64,000 nt of DNA from Branchiostoma floridae (taxonomy: Eukaryota > Chordata > Leptocardii > Amphioxiformes > Branchiostomatidae), in contig NC_049985.1 of assembly GCF_000003815.2 (NCBI RefSeq), forward strand, positions 21,348,888 to 21,412,887, written 5' to 3'. How positions within the stretch are numbered: the first letter of the stretch is position 1; the number at the start of each line of letters is the position of its first letter. A model generated the notes under the pieces. It had not been told where the DNA came from. It was given only the letters and a program-made list of their open reading frames with translations, and did not search any database. The position numbers were made by a program, and so were the translations under genes. Below are positions 1-12,003 of this stretch, piece after piece.

Positions 1-21
1 GGCCTTTTTTTTTAAAGGGGG

Positions 22-118
22 CAAATTAAATCCACATATGTTTTGAAAATGGGGCATGTTTTAAAAAAGGGGGCAAGTTAAATCCACATATGTTTTGAAA
101 ATAGGACATGTTTTAAAC
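22..118. repeat. Direct repeat of a ~45-bp AT-rich motif
   Basis: A motif containing AAATCCACATATGTTTTGAAAA occurs twice in tandem here and again near 7392-7436, each time after a G-rich run. It is a dispersed non-coding repeat. The G-rich stretch at 200-270 encodes only a spurious glycine-rich frame. From here to about 1280 I see no gene. Confidence 0.6.
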
Positions 119-1291
119 AAGTAAAGGTGTCTAAAAAAGACACCTATAGGCGACGCATTTTAATGTTACTGACCCGCCCCGGGGTGTATATGGTGAGCTT
201 GAGGGGGGGGGGGTATCTGCGGGGTTGGTTCCTTAGGGGGGGGGGCAAAGGTGGCCTTAAGGAGGGGCGAAAATATTCTGAATTTCTGATACTATTACAC
301 AAACAAATTTCTTATTATGACATTATTTTTGGGAGGTTATAGTCCGAATTGTCAGTCGATCGATCCTTCAATCGATTGCAACACGTGCAAACAAGATCTG
401 AAACAGAACATGTACAAAACTTAAAGACTTGTATCAAGAACTTGCCATAACAATAATATAGAGATTTAAAGCATTACAAATTAAGGACTTAAATTGCTAC
501 TGCAACTGACGGCTTCAATCTTTATATGGCCTCATTCGGTCAATATTGACCATGGCAAAATCCTAATTGATATCAGCCCTACAGCGTCGACTGTGGCTAA
601 AGAGTCCTATACGAGCATTACATTCTCTGCCACATAGGGCACATCTGTAAGCTGACTCAGGTGTTCTTTTCGCAGGATCCGCTTTTCTTCTGCCATACAC
701 ATCAGTCTGGTTTCTCCTGATTTCTCATAAAGAAGATAACCATAACAATAATGTAGAATTCCAAAGAATTAAAGATTAATAAGGACTATGTGACATTATC
801 TGACTGGTTCGGTCCATAAGAAAACGGATTATAGGATGCACAATATACATAATCTTCTGTCTTTCCTCAATATAAACGAGGGACATGATAATAAAAAGTG
901 TAGATCATCTTCAACAGTATGTTTGTACATAGTATTATTAGTACAGAGAAAAATATGGTTAATATAGTTCTGAGCCTTCGTAGTTTTCGGGTCACGCTTC
1001 CGCATACCAAATGCATGCCGGATGGTACACCCTTGGGAAGGAGGCCCAAAGATCACCCCCCCCCCCCCCCCAACAATGAAACACCTGCTTCCCCCTTCAG
1101 CTAAAATCGAACAGTCACGAGCCACCTCATGTCCTGGTAAATAACTAGAAGTGGCTTAAGATGCACGTGAGGACAAAGCCGAAAACATATGTCTACATGA
1201 ACAACAGCGGGTGGAGCCAACAGGATCTACGTTTGATGATTTGATACCACCTACAGCCAGACAGAACCTGGCTGACACATATGTTACATCA

Positions 1292-1336
1292 AGGACGTTA
1301 CATCAACGATGATCAACTGTTGATGTAACGTCCTTG
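1292..1336. repeat. Short inverted repeat (CAAGGACGTTA family)
   Basis: The 18-nt arm CAAGGACGTTACATCAAC is followed after about 9 nt by its exact reverse complement. Related palindromes lie at 1863-1883, 2432-2458 and 21965-21988, all beginning CAAGGA and ending TCCTTG. No gene is visible between 1340 and 2430. Confidence 0.75.
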
Positions 1337-1862
1337 GTTACATGTACTATGCAGTCTATACTATCCAAGTATGCACAATTGTGTACATAAGCCTAACCAT
1401 GTCTTACTCCACATATAGGGTAATTACAGACGGAAGCATGCGCTATACTACATCATATTTCATACATCATACTACTACATACAAGAGTAGCTCTCAGAGC
1501 ATTGGCAGCGTCTTGGGCAGTTCAAACTTGGCGCTCTACCAATTACTCATAGCTGTTCTCCCCAGTCATTGGTCAATGCTACATTCAAATGAACTTCCAT
1601 ATATGGTGTAGTCACGTGTTCTATTCCTAAAATAGCCTAGTTACCTAGCAACATAAACATCTGGTACAAATACTCTATACGCCTTTTATCTTACCTGTCT
1701 CAGTCTCTTCTTCCAGTGTCCGGCAAAGTAAAAAAAAATAGACTGGACATATTTTTTGAACGTGTTCGCCTTTTTCTTAGGCATTTTGGCATCAACAAAA
1801 CTGGTACCTGTGAACTTGCTAATAAGGCTACCTAAGAATGATCATGAATGTCTTATGCTACG

Positions 1863-1883
1863 CAAGGAGGTTCAACCTCCTTG
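1863..1883. repeat. Perfect palindrome (CAAGGAGGTT family)
   Basis: Ten-nt arms CAAGGAGGTT and AACCTCCTTG flank a single C. It is the shortest member of the CAAGGA...TCCTTG palindrome family seen in this window. Confidence 0.75.
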
Positions 1884-2431
1884 TGCTACGGTCACATTTC
1901 CAAACCGGAAGTTACCGGAATAAAAAAAAGCTACATTTATGAAGGATAGACATCCAAATTAAAAAGTAAAGCTGTTTATGGTCGTTTATCAGTTCACAAA
2001 TTATGGCCACTTCTTATTTTCTTTGCATTTTGTGTGTTTTAGGCCCTCTACAATTTGTTCACGAGACCTGCCCAATCGGACCCCGGGTTGGAACTGTAAC
2101 CGTAAAACTACCCCCAGCTTGAGAAGCGAAAGTTGCCTGGTCGGTTCCCGTTTGGAAATGGGACCGTAACATTACCCTTATTTTTGAGGAGCTGTTGAAG
2201 ATCTTGTTTGAGAGATTTATTACTTCTTTTGGCAAATTTCTTATCGAATATTGTGTTGACCCTTTCACCTCACCTAGTATTAGGCCACAGTAAGTAGCTA
2301 TTGTGGATGACATAAGCGCGAAAACAATGTTTTGAAAGGAATGAATGAGAGCCGACCTAAGTGACAAAAGTTTTACTCATTGCGGCGCCCCTTTGTAATC
2401 AGTGCATCTGCATAATTTATCTCAGTTCGGG

Positions 2432-2458
2432 CAAGGACGTTATATCATAACGTCCTTG
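2432..2458. repeat. Perfect palindrome (CAAGGACGTTAT family)
   Basis: Twelve-nt arms CAAGGACGTTAT and ATAACGTCCTTG flank a 3-nt loop. Same family as the elements at 1292-1336, 1863-1883 and 21965-21988. Confidence 0.8.
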
Positions 2459-3253
2459 GTTCGGGTAACGATGCTAGCCAGACCATGGCCACATGGGGTC
2501 GGTGTCATTGTCTTGGTGATGTCGGCATTTCTTAGTAATCGGGGACATCCCTAATTGATCTGAGTCGAAATGCCGCCGTGCTAATCAATGCCAAAAACAA
2601 CCCTTTGTTTATTACCGACAGAACTCCGTATGTGGCCCGGCCGCTGGCACGGCAAGGTGCCACGGTCATTACAGCAGCGCATCTCGTGGCGTTATAATGC
2701 ATCGCAGTCTTTTCGCTCTGAAATTTCTCGAGTTTTCGCTTAAGTCTTTCCTCTAACCTTGTCGGACGATTTGAACGCGCTTGTTCCTAGTTTCATCTTG
2801 CTGGCCAAGCCACCACGTATACGCCCCGTCGGAGGAAACCGCTTCCCGTTCAGCGGAGCCAGCGCGCTAAGATCCCGTAAACGTCGGCCCGTCCCCGGAG
2901 CCAGTCAGCCAGGTCTCCGTCGGATCATTCTTCGGTACCGGTCAATCACGTCCCCGTTTCGGTGTCTCCCTACAGAGCCCTTGCGAGGCCCCCAATATAG
3001 GACACAACTTTCGCGGTCTCAAGCCGGATTTCCTCCGAACTTGTTCGTACATACCCGGCGGCATTGCTTGGACAGTGCTTTGACAACGTACTCCCAGACC
3101 GTTGACTTCCTGACCCTTCTTGACCCGTCTTCAGCTTAGAGAGGCGAACATCCGGTCAACACCGATCAACTAGCCGAACCTTTCTTCAGTGACCGAACTC
3201 AACTCCACGGTGAGCTGCCATATTGTTGTATCTTGTTACAAACTTGTCCTTTC
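2459..3253 (+). other. GC-richer stretch upstream of the SGNH-like ORF
   Basis: The base composition here is more GC-rich than its surroundings, and a 126-codon open frame (2759-3139, non-ATG start) lies on the same strand as the SGNH-like ORF. Its translation is basic and serine/proline/arginine-rich with no motif I recognise. It may be 5' sequence of the same mobile element as the ORF at 3254, or non-coding. I do not call it a gene. Confidence 0.25.
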
Positions 3254-3799
3254 ATGGATACTTCAACTGCGAACATTGCCATTACCGGACACTCTTTTGT
3301 ATCCCGACTGAAGTCATTTGTTCGGCGTCGTACTACGACAGCCTCCGGACGAGCAATTTGTCCTAATTTTTGGGTATCTAACGTAGACATTCAGTTTCAT
3401 GGCGTGCCGGACTGCACCATCCCAAAATATTACGCTAGTGTGCTTCCTATTCTGCAGCAAACCAGTCCTCACATTGTGTACGTAGAGCTAGGGCACAACG
3501 ATATATGTAGACGCCAATGGGCTCCAGAAACCATAGCTCGTGATTTAGTAGCTTTGGCACGCAAAATCTCTGAAATCCATTCAGTTCGACAGGTGATTCT
3601 AGCTGAACCAACCTGGCGATTGAAATCCCCCTGTAACATGCCGGACTTCCACTCACGCATCCATGATTTCCGCCCCCTCTTCGACGCTACCCCATCCGTT
3701 CACAGATGGTACCACGCAAAGCTGTGGCAGAAAAACCCTAACTATTTCGTTTCAGATGGTATTTTTCTGAGCCATTCTCTTCAAATTGTTCCCAATTGA
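3254..3799 (+). CDS. SGNH-hydrolase-like protein, probably from a mobile element
   Basis: A 181-codon single-exon frame starting at ATG 3254, chosen because SGNH block I follows directly. Block I is G-H-S-F-V at residues 12-16, in the place of the family's GDS motif, and block III is G-H-N-D at residues 80-83. The C-terminal block, normally D-G-x-H-L, reads D-G-I-F at residues 168-171, so the usual catalytic His is replaced by Phe; another His sits three residues later. SGNH/GDSL-fold domains of this short type are often found in eukaryotic retroelements and tyrosine-recombinase transposons. No recombinase or reverse transcriptase is visible beside it here, so the parent element is not identified. 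It is likely a relic; enzyme activity is doubtful because of the altered His position. Confidence 0.6.
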   Translation: MDTSTANIAITGHSFVSRLKSFVRRRTTTASGRAICPNFWVSNVDIQFHGVPDCTIPKYYASVLPILQQTSPHIVYVELGHNDICRRQWAPETIARDLVALARKISEIHSVRQVILAEPTWRLKSPCNMPDFHSRIHDFRPLFDATPSVHRWYHAKLWQKNPNYFVSDGIFLSHSLQIVPN

Positions 3800-4199
3800 A
3801 GGCTTGTTTTGTTAACTTTTTTTTTCAATTGCTTCAATCGCGAGTTGGCTTCACATTTGGTGTATTTTTAGCCCCGGACAGAAATGTTCCAGTCAACATG
3901 ACGACAACCTTGGACTGTTTCAAAAGAAACATGGACTGGTTCGACTGACATGGACTTGCAAAATGGAGACAAATGGCCGGATGCTGAGGATTCGAGTAAC
4001 TAATCGCCTATGAGATTATGTATGAATTCCTCCTCAGGTGAGTATGCCCGCTGTGCTGCTCTGGTTTTAGTCGACTTAGTTATGTTTAGTTAAGTTAAGT
4101 AAAAGGTTATGTTGAACGGGAAGACAACGACCTTAGTGATCGGACAGGATATTTGATGGAATTTATCCCGGGATTCTAATGTCTGGCTCCCAGTCATTT
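3800..4199. other. No recognisable feature
   Basis: Stop-rich sequence after the SGNH-like ORF with no ORF, hairpin or tandem structure that I could support. Confidence 0.5.
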
Positions 4200-4885
4200 G
4201 CTCTATTGTTTCAGCACATGGAAGGCGCGACGCATTCCAGGGGGGTCCGGGGGTATGCTTCCCGGGAAAATTTTGAAATCAAGAACCTCTTAAATGCTAT
4301 TTCCTGCATTTTGGCAAATTTTGCCGACCGACTAAGCTAGGTTGATTTTCATTGAATTATGCATGGTTATACCGTTACGGTAGCTTTGGCCTCCACCCCC
4401 AGAGTCCCGACATATTTTTACCACGAGCTCGGAAGGCACGAGACGTTGCAATTTTAAAATCCGGGAAAATTTTAAAATCTGGACCGTCTGAAACGCCATT
4501 TACTATATTTTGAAGGACAGATTTTCCCGTAAGACGAAGCTAAATTAAATTAAATGATATTCTATTAGAGAGAAATTTTTTTTTTGTGCGCAAACCCAAG
4601 CCCCTAGCTAACATATTTTCGCCATGTCGTCGTGAGCGCCAAAGGTGCAAGCCGTCGCAATGGAGGTCCGGAGAAACCACATTTTCTGCATTCTAGGAAA
4701 ACTTTTTGCCCGAAAGTAAGCTATGTTTGTCACTGAAATCTGTATGACTATTGAGTGATAAAGTTTTGAGGGCGATGCTTCCGCAACATGTTTTACCATG
4801 TGCAGAGCCGAAGGCCGGGAGGCTCGGAGAAATTTTGAAATCTGGACCCTTTGAAACGCCATTTCCCTGCATTTTCAGGGGTTCT
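4200..4885. repeat. Degenerate ~200-bp tandem repeat
   Basis: Three to four diverged copies of a roughly 200-bp unit are recognisable by recurring pieces: a CGGAAGGCACGAG-like opening, GGGAAAATTTTGAAATC, a CTGAAACGCCATTT-like segment and TGCATTTT. The best-matched copies start near 4205, 4419, 4620 and 4795. Copies are strongly diverged, so this is an old array. Confidence 0.6.
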
Positions 4886-4924
4886 ATCTGGCATTTGACT
4901 TCGTGTGTATAGTATAACCTGATT

Positions 4925-5105
4925 ACGAAGAATTTCTTGGTAACGCTTAACGGTGAAATTGGGATAACAAATAACGATTAACGTTGAATTAAAACGACCA
5001 ATAACGCTTCACGAAGAATATACCGATAACGATTACCGTTGAATTAGAGCGGGTCGGTAACGATTAACGGTGAATTAAAATGGCTCGTAACGCTTAACGG
5101 AGGCA
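4925..5105. repeat. Minisatellite based on TAACGCTTAACGGTGAATTA
   Basis: Six or more imperfect ~30-bp repeats alternate TAACG(A/C)TTAACG and GTTGAATTA-type pieces. A short GT run (about 5193-5212) follows 90 bp downstream. Confidence 0.7.
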
Positions 5106-5516
5106 TGTAGACCCTCTTGCGTCCTTGTCTAAGACTTCTGCGATGCCCACTCAACAGTCCTGTCATGTATATTGTTATGGTTTATAACATTGCGTGCGTG
5201 TGTGTGTGTGTGTGTTCTCCCTCGATCCATTTACAAGCCGACCATACTTAACAAGAGCAATGATGACGATGTCCACTTGGACTCCACAACACCGCCACGC
5301 CACACACTGTGACTCATCTTTCTTTATTTGTGATATCTCAACATCAGCTCCTACAATATATCTTTAATAGCTGTGACGAGCACCCAAATAAATGTACAAC
5401 GACGATGACAAAGTTATGGGTGACTTTGGAATAAACCAAAGTATCAGTATCAGTATATTCGTTTTGTATATGAAACGGGCGATGTCATTTTTGTGTTCTC
5501 TCTCGATCCCAACAGA

Positions 5517-5759
5517 CTAACCATACAGGACAAGAGCGACAACGACGAGATGTACCTGGTACCCGTACCTGTGTCTATCAGGACGAAACAGTTCCGTCAC
5601 AAAGTCAGTCGGGTCCTTCCACTGCAAGTCGCTGAGACGAGCTGTATCGCTGAAGGGACCGGAATAGACGTCTGTGCACCTTATAAAGTCGGGAAGGAGC
5701 TACACATCACCCAGAACCGCACCGTCCACAGAAGGAAGACAACGAGAGGGCCTAAAGAA
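5517..5759 (+). other. Exon-like open segment, unknown
   Basis: After a possible splice acceptor (CCCAACAG), an open frame runs about 80 codons with unbiased composition. It contains residues LTIQDKSDNDEMYLVPVPV and a basic tail. Diverged partial copies occur at about 5215-5275 (start of the segment) and 6080-6170 (end of the segment), suggesting an exon or element that was locally duplicated. I recognise no domain. It may be a relic exon, or chance. Confidence 0.2.
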
Positions 5760-5889
5760 TGCCAGAACAGTAGCAGATCTGGAGCAGCAAATCGATTGCA
5801 CTGCCACAACCACAGAAAACCTAAAACTAGTTAGACAATTCACGGGCTGGTTTTGGCTGATTTATACCATGAATATGTATATATAATGT

Positions 5890-7741
5890 GTATATATTAT
5901 AGTAGTGGATTTTCTATGTACAACAAAGAACCGTACATAAGTTTACCTCAGCGACGACGGACCTAATCAAACCGGAGGTGTATGTACTAATGAAGAAAAC
6001 CAACATAAGAATATGCAGAAGTGGCCATCGCTGGGAGGAGCCAGAATATACATTTGTGCGGCTTGAAAATTCTGAACAGAGGGGAGCCACACAACATCCA
6101 GAACAGCGCCATCTACAGAAGGAGGGCAACATGAGGGAAGTAGAGGCCAGTAGCAGAGCCAAGACGTACAGCCGATAGATTGCGATCATACTTGTACATG
6201 TATAGATAACCTGACATGACACCAGTTATAGAATTCACGGATTGACTGATTGATTGACTGTTTATATCACGAATATGTATTTTAGTGTATACATTGTAGT
6301 AGCTGATTTTATATGTATATGAATGGACCGTAGATGAAATAACCGTTGTTTTGTGGTGTGACAAGACCTGTCTGTTTGATACGCCAAAATGTGACCACGA
6401 GATATAATGTATTTGTATGACAGAGAGTCAGAGAGTATAGTTCGGAAGAGAAAGAGAGATCCGCAGCTAAGAACGAGGTTAGCGAGGCCAGCATTACTAG
6501 TATATAGTAACGTCAAACCATCTTAACAGTCTCCCGTGCCCAGTGTACGGAAAACCTTGTCTCTGCGTCCTTCCTTTATTCTAGCTATGCTAGTCTTCAA
6601 AGCAGAATCTAAACAACTTGAAACCCATTGGTTTCATGGCTTGTTTGAAACATGTGACTTATTAACTTTTCAAAATCAGGCTTTACGTAACCTGTATCTA
6701 TATAGCCGGTATAACCTGGTATAACCGTCCTTCGGCGTAATACACCAGCTTCAATTCCAAACGACAACCACCTGAAAGCACAACATTTCATATTTCATAA
6801 AAAGATATCGACAAAAATCTGTGACACATTGGTCTTCATTATTTTTTGACCTCGTGAAGCATATTATCCCACCTTGTAAAAGCAAAGCTCAGAAGATATT
6901 GGCAAAAGTTGTGCTATATTGGTCTTGTCTTCTTTAAAACATCTTATTTTTCTATCACTCAAAATCAGGCTCTCTATGACTCCGAACGATAACTACTTGA
7001 CAGCATTTCATTCCATATTGTAAAGAGCACAGGCTTATAGAAGACATAATGGCAAAAAGCTGGGATATATTGGTTGCCATTGCAAATTCATAAAGCATGT
7101 GAAACATCGTATTAATCTGTGTGTACGGCTTATGATATGCAAGGAGCGCAGTCATTCCCGGCTATGTGAAAAGACCGTTCCCTTAAATCATTAATCCTGA
7201 CGCAAAGAATGCCTCAACAAAGAAAAAGAACAGCTAGAATAGTCTCCAATGACCACTGTATGGACGACACCCCTGCGGTTTAGCCAAAAATCAATTCCCA
7301 AGGGAATGCATTCGTGGAATTTTCAAAATTCTTTCAAAGCGATCGTAATACTGTAGAAAATGCCTCCGCCCCTGAGGCGTCGCCAAAAAAGAGGGGCAAA
7401 TTAAATCCACATATGTTTTGAAAATGGGACATGTTTTTTTTCTTATGGGTCATATCTTTTAAAACAATATGCATCTTAAAAATAACCAAAACGAGAATAT
7501 GAGACGACAAAAAAACATACCATTTTCATTTTGTACCGAGTATAAGTTTATCCCCCAATCCAGGAAACCCACCGGTTTGCAAAGTGGTGCTTTCAAAATG
7601 GTCTATCGTTTCCGATTTACCCCCCATTTTGATAGTGGTGCTTTCCAGTTACGCCGATTTCAAACTGGTCGATTTCAAACTCCAAACGGAAATGACGTAA
7701 GACTACGAAGGACCATTGGGTCAAAACGTGTTTTTGCAAAT
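5890..7741. other. AT-rich DNA without a recognisable gene
   Basis: Only short, overlapping, composition-driven frames occur here on both strands. The 3' part (7392-7436) repeats the motif at 22-118. I see nothing else I can support. Confidence 0.5.
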
Positions 7742-9174
7742 GAGCTGTGTGCTCAGAGCAAAGGGGCTGCGTGCTCGGCGAAGGAGCTGTGTGCTCACAG
7801 CGAACGAGCTGTGTGCTCACAGCAAACGAGCTGTGTGTTCGGCGAACAAGTTGTGTGCCCACGGCGAAGGGACTTTGTGATCGGCGAACGAGTTGTGTGC
7901 ACCAAGCTGAAGTTGGTCGGCGATTGGTCCGACGTAACATAGTATCCCATTCAGACGTCCATTCGAAGAAACTAAAAATTCCTAATTTCCTTTAAAAGCT
8001 TAAATGGATATCAAGAACTGCTGGATATTGTCTTTTATCACCCAGAATATGTATATACAAGCATAAATAATAACAGAAAGTATCATATCAACGATTAAGC
8101 AGAAATTATAGGCCCAATCGGCGGCAAACTTCACTGATCTAAAACCGGCTGCCATACCTCTTGTAGAGCAATCTGCTATTTATCTAGACGTGGCCCGTGA
8201 ATTTTTAAGACGAATTTAGATAGCGCATATTCTAACGTTTCCGAAACAAGTATCGAATGTTACGGGCCGGATTTAATTAATGAACTCGAGGGAATTAACT
8301 GATAGAAAATACCCGAGCAAAGGGGGGCTAAAATCGGCTGCCATACGGCTAGTGTCTAAACGTTGCCCGTGAACTTTTAAGTGCAATTCAGATAGCTCAT
8401 ACCTGTCGTATTTGATACAAATATCTAATCTTACGGGCCGGATTTAATTAATTTAACTCAGTGCCGATTTCTTATAGACCAAACTGCTTCAACTCTAGTT
8501 CATCAATTAAATCTGGTCCGTAAGAATTGATACTTGTATTGAATACGTTGGGGTATACGCTATCTAAATTCGTCTTAAAAGTTCACGGGCCGTAAGAGGC
8601 AATTTACTCCACAAGCCGTATGGCAGCCGATTTCAGCACCCCTTTGCTTGGGTATTTCCTATTTCCTATAGCTATTAGTAAATTAGTTAATTTCCCCATA
8701 GTTCATTAATCAAATCCGGCCCGTAAGATTTTATACGTTTTGAATACGTTAAGATATGCGCTATCTAAAGTCGCTTTTAGATATGCGCTATCTAAAAACC
8801 AGTCTGAAGTTGGCGGCCGATTGGGCCCATTATTTTTGCTTAATCGTTGATACAATACTTTCTGTTATTATCTTTATTTATATATATATACATATATTGG
8901 GTGGTAATAGACAATATCCAGAAGTTCTTGATATCCATTTAAGCTTATGAAGGAAATTAGAAATTTTTAGCTTCTTCGAATGGGCGTCTGAATGGGGTGC
9001 TAATTGCTATGTTATGTCTAATGACGAATCGGCGCCTGGATCGGCGGCTACCAATCGGCGACCATCTTCAGCCTGGTACACAAAGTCCCTTCGCTGTGAG
9101 CACACAGTTCCCTCGCCGAGCACGCAGCCCCTTTGCTGTGTGAACACAGCTCTTTCGTTGTGAGCACACAGCTC
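7742..9174. mobile_element. Foldback element with ~700-bp inverted arms
   Basis: The left arm (7742 to about 8465) and right arm (about 8475 to 9174) are imperfect reverse complements through their whole length. Matching landmarks include: the ~22-bp GTGTGCTC tandem repeats at both outer ends; AAGCTTAAATGGATATCAAG near 7998 against its complement near 8930; GGCCCAATCGG near 8112 against CCGATTGGGCCC near 8817; and ATTTAGATAGCGCATA near 8213 against TATGCGCTATCTAAA near 8755. Long arms carrying terminal tandem repeats are typical of foldback transposons. There is no transposase ORF; the cysteine-rich open frames at the ends are by-products of the tandem repeats. I found no clear target-site duplication. 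Confidence 0.75.
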
Positions 9175-9189
9175 AGAGCAAAGGGACAT

Positions 9190-10013
9190 TTTCTATTAAC
9201 CTCTCATATTCTATAACAAAACAGAAGATGGGAGGTGTAGATCTCCCACGCGAGACTTCGTCATGGGCTTCGGGGCAACCCCTTTTATTATTGTGCAACT
9301 TCTTATCCATACATGTTTTTATTGTTTGTTTTTCCGGCACTGGCATTGTCTACCCGGCCCCCCTCCGGTTATCAGTCGGTGAGCTGCTAGATAATTGTTA
9401 CAGGCTGTGACAAGCCACGGTGGGAGTTTCACGGTGGGCAAGCCGTAAAACGCTTTGTAACAATTAGCACGGAGGTGTCGCATTCCTCAGTACACGGTCC
9501 CGTAAACAATGCCCTCCAAGCAGAGGTTGGGTTTCGAGATGAATTTGAAGTCTTTTTATTCATTTTTGTCGGACTTTCTAATTTCTTGTATGGATACGTA
9601 TTTATCCAACTTATAAACCTGCCATGGGGGACAAATAGCTCACAAACTGGTGGTACGACCTATTCTATATTGTGTATTACTTTTGACAAAACGTCCAAAG
9701 CCAAAGCGCAGATAATATATTATGTACTGACGGCAAACTGGCCACTAGTTTGGGGAATGAACGATTGACAATTTACTATCTGATTTTAGAATAAGAACGT
9801 TAACCTGGTAATGTTAGGTCTATATCGGCGGTCTTGTGACAGCACAAAGTAAAATGCTACATTTCACAAAGGCGCCGCTTGCTTGGGTCGTTCTATCGTA
9901 CTAGTGGGTATTTTTTTACTGTCTGTTTTTCGTTTAACAATTATGTCAACACTAGCAGTCGGTTCCCCATAACTTTTTATGGTTCCGACATAAAGGTGCT
10001 ATCTATTCCCATA
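9190..10013. other. No recognisable gene
   Basis: Several open frames of 60-97 codons exist but none shows a domain, consistent codon bias or splice structure. Confidence 0.45.
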
Positions 10014-10107
10014 TTGTGTGTTTGGTGTGTGTTTGGTGTGTTTGGTGTGTGTGTGTGTGCGTGTGCGTGTGCGTGTGCGTGTGTGCGCGCGCGCGCGCGC
10101 GCGCGCG
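10014..10107. repeat. TG microsatellite passing into a (CG)n run
   Basis: A TTTGGTGTGT/TG repeat grades into (GTGTGC)n and then about eleven CG dinucleotides (10086-10107). The alternating purine-pyrimidine tract is prone to Z-DNA and to polymerase slippage. A similar CA-to-CG tract is at 48339-48392. Confidence 0.9.
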
Positions 10108-10297
10108 TTTGGCAAGAAATCCCCCTGGAGTCGAAAGCACCAGGCCTGAGTAAAAGTTCACAGGATCAGGGATATAATTTGCAGTCAAGTTTTCACGTGG
10201 GCTGTGAATATCATTCCTGTGTGTTCCCTGTTTGGACCGTCAGAGTTTTGCCGAAGTAAACTTTGTTTTCAAAATGTGAGAGTAACCCCAACCTGCC

Positions 10298-10519
10298 ATG
10301 GGTTCCAAGCACATTTCGTATCTCCAGGATGGGAACCTTGATAGAAAGTTGTTGCTTCACAGTCGCTGTCTTCTTTGTGCGGATGGTGCGCCCATGAAGC
10401 AAAACAACTTGGAGGAGCACCTCAGAAAACAACATCTAAGACCGTGGCTGTGTGGGCTTGTTTGTTTATTGTTTACAAGTATAGCAAACTACAAATTCTC
10501 TGAAGGTGACGTGAAACAT
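10298..10519 (+). other. C2H2-finger-like open segment cut by the assembly gap
   Basis: An ATG at 10298 opens a frame containing C-x2-C-x11-H-x4-H (RCLLCADGAPMKQNNLEEHL, then RKQH), the spacing of a C2H2 zinc finger. The frame runs into the N gap at 10520. It could be an exon of a zinc-finger gene or a mobile-element fragment. No other exon is identifiable, so it is a weak call. Confidence 0.3.
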
Positions 10520-10619
10520 NNNNNNNNNNNNNNNNNNNNNNNNNNNNNNNNNNNNNNNNNNNNNNNNNNNNNNNNNNNNNNNNNNNNNNNNNNNNNNNNN
10601 NNNNNNNNNNNNNNNNNNN
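10520..10619. other. Assembly gap (100 N)
   Basis: Exactly 100 N, the conventional placeholder for a gap of unknown size. It cuts the LINE in intron 4 of gene 1 and hides exons 1-4 of that gene. The 60 bp right of the gap carry indels relative to the two other LINE copies, suggesting poor sequence at the edge. Confidence 0.98.
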
Positions 10620-12003
10620 GCGGGGAGGAACGACTTCAGTGTGTACTTGTAGCGCTTGTAAGGACGTCGACTTTCTCGTGCCGGAAGCAAGCTCACAGTA
10701 GAACACTGTCTTCGGGAGTCGTGATTCGTCCATGCGCACCACATGGCCAGCCCATCTCAGCTGAGCTTTCATGATGAGCGCTTCAATGCCCATCATGTTT
10801 GCTCGACGGAGCACTTCTGTGTTGGGAACCTTGTCTGTCCAGGAGATACCCATAATTCTGCGCAGGCAGCGGAGGTGAAATCTGTCCAGAGCTTTCAGCT
10901 GCTTTTTGTACAGTGTCCAGGTTTCACAGCTGTAGAGTAGCGCTGTGATAACAACTGCTTTGTAGACTGCCAGCTTTGTCTGAAGTCTGATGCCACGTTC
11001 ACCCCACAGCCGCTTCCAGAGCCTACCAAAGGAGGAGCCGGCTTTCGCAATCCTGTTGGACACTTCCTTGTCTGTACTGCAGGATGAGGTCAGTGTACTT
11101 CCCAGGTAGGTAAAGCTCTCTACACTGTTTAGCTCTGTTCCTTCTATCATGATGTGAGGAGCTGCTAGTGACACTCCTGGCGCAGGTTGAAGCATCACTT
11201 CTGTCTTCTTCAGGCTAATTGTTAGCCCGAAGGCTTTACTGGCTGTTGACAGGCAGTTAGCGAGCTCTTGCAGATCCGGTTCGCTGAGAGCAGCAAGGGC
11301 GCAGTCATCTGCAAAGAGAAAGTCTCTCACCAGGGCCTCCAGCACCTTGGTTTTTGCTTTGAGACGCCGTAGATCAAAGACCCGCCCATCGCATCTGTAG
11401 CGGATGGTTATCCCGGCATCTGTCGCAGAGAGTGCCTTGAACAGCATGGTGGCAAACATGAGGCTGAAAAGAGTGGGTGCCATAACACAGCCCTGTTTTA
11501 CTCCATTCGTGATAGGGAATGAGTCAGATACTGTGCCGTTTCCCACAGCACGGGCCATCATCCCATCGTGGAATGACCTGATGATGCTGACAAACTTTGG
11601 GGGACAGCCCAGTTTGGACAGGATTGACCACAGGCCCTCTCGGCTGACTGTGTCGAACGCCTTGGTTAAGTCCACAAACATGATGTACAGGTTTTGATTT
11701 TGTTCGCGACACTTTTCCTGGATTTGGCGAAGTGTAAATACCATGTCTATGGTTCCTCTGTTACTTCTGAAGCCGCACTGGCTTTCTGACACCACGTCGT
11801 CCAGCAGGTGCTGTGTGATGCGATTGAGGACAATGCGGGCCATGACTTTTCCAGCAGCATTCAGCAGCGAGATTCCCCTATGGTTATCGCATGCTGCTCT
11901 GTCTTCCTTGTGCTTGTAAAGATGAATGATGTTGGCGTCCTTAAAGTCCTGCGGCACCGATCCCTCCTTCCAGAACATTTGCATCAGTTCTGTCAGTTTG
12001 GCT
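10620..12003 (-). mobile_element. Non-LTR retrotransposon (LINE), copy 1, truncated by gap
   Basis: The minus strand encodes a reverse transcriptase with fingers/palm motifs: [16 protein letters not shown], then [17 protein letters not shown], then the catalytic block [11 protein letters not shown], followed by thumb and a C-terminal connection region. The endonuclease domain is absent, so the copy is 5'-truncated, ending at 12003. Its 3' end lies in the gap. This copy keeps the residues TKA of the palm motif and lacks the premature stop seen in copies 2 and 3, so it is nearest to the ancestral sequence. Two small deletions within 60 bp of the gap shift the frame. The clade is not assigned here. 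The sequence right of it (12004-12043) is the target-site duplication that is complete at copies 2 and 3. Confidence 0.92.

Noticed and set aside
7469-7995. Cysteine-rich repeat ORF resembling a secreted peptide
   Set aside because: The repeats are the 22-bp terminal minisatellite of the foldback element, present in inverted form at 9060-9174; no signal peptide.
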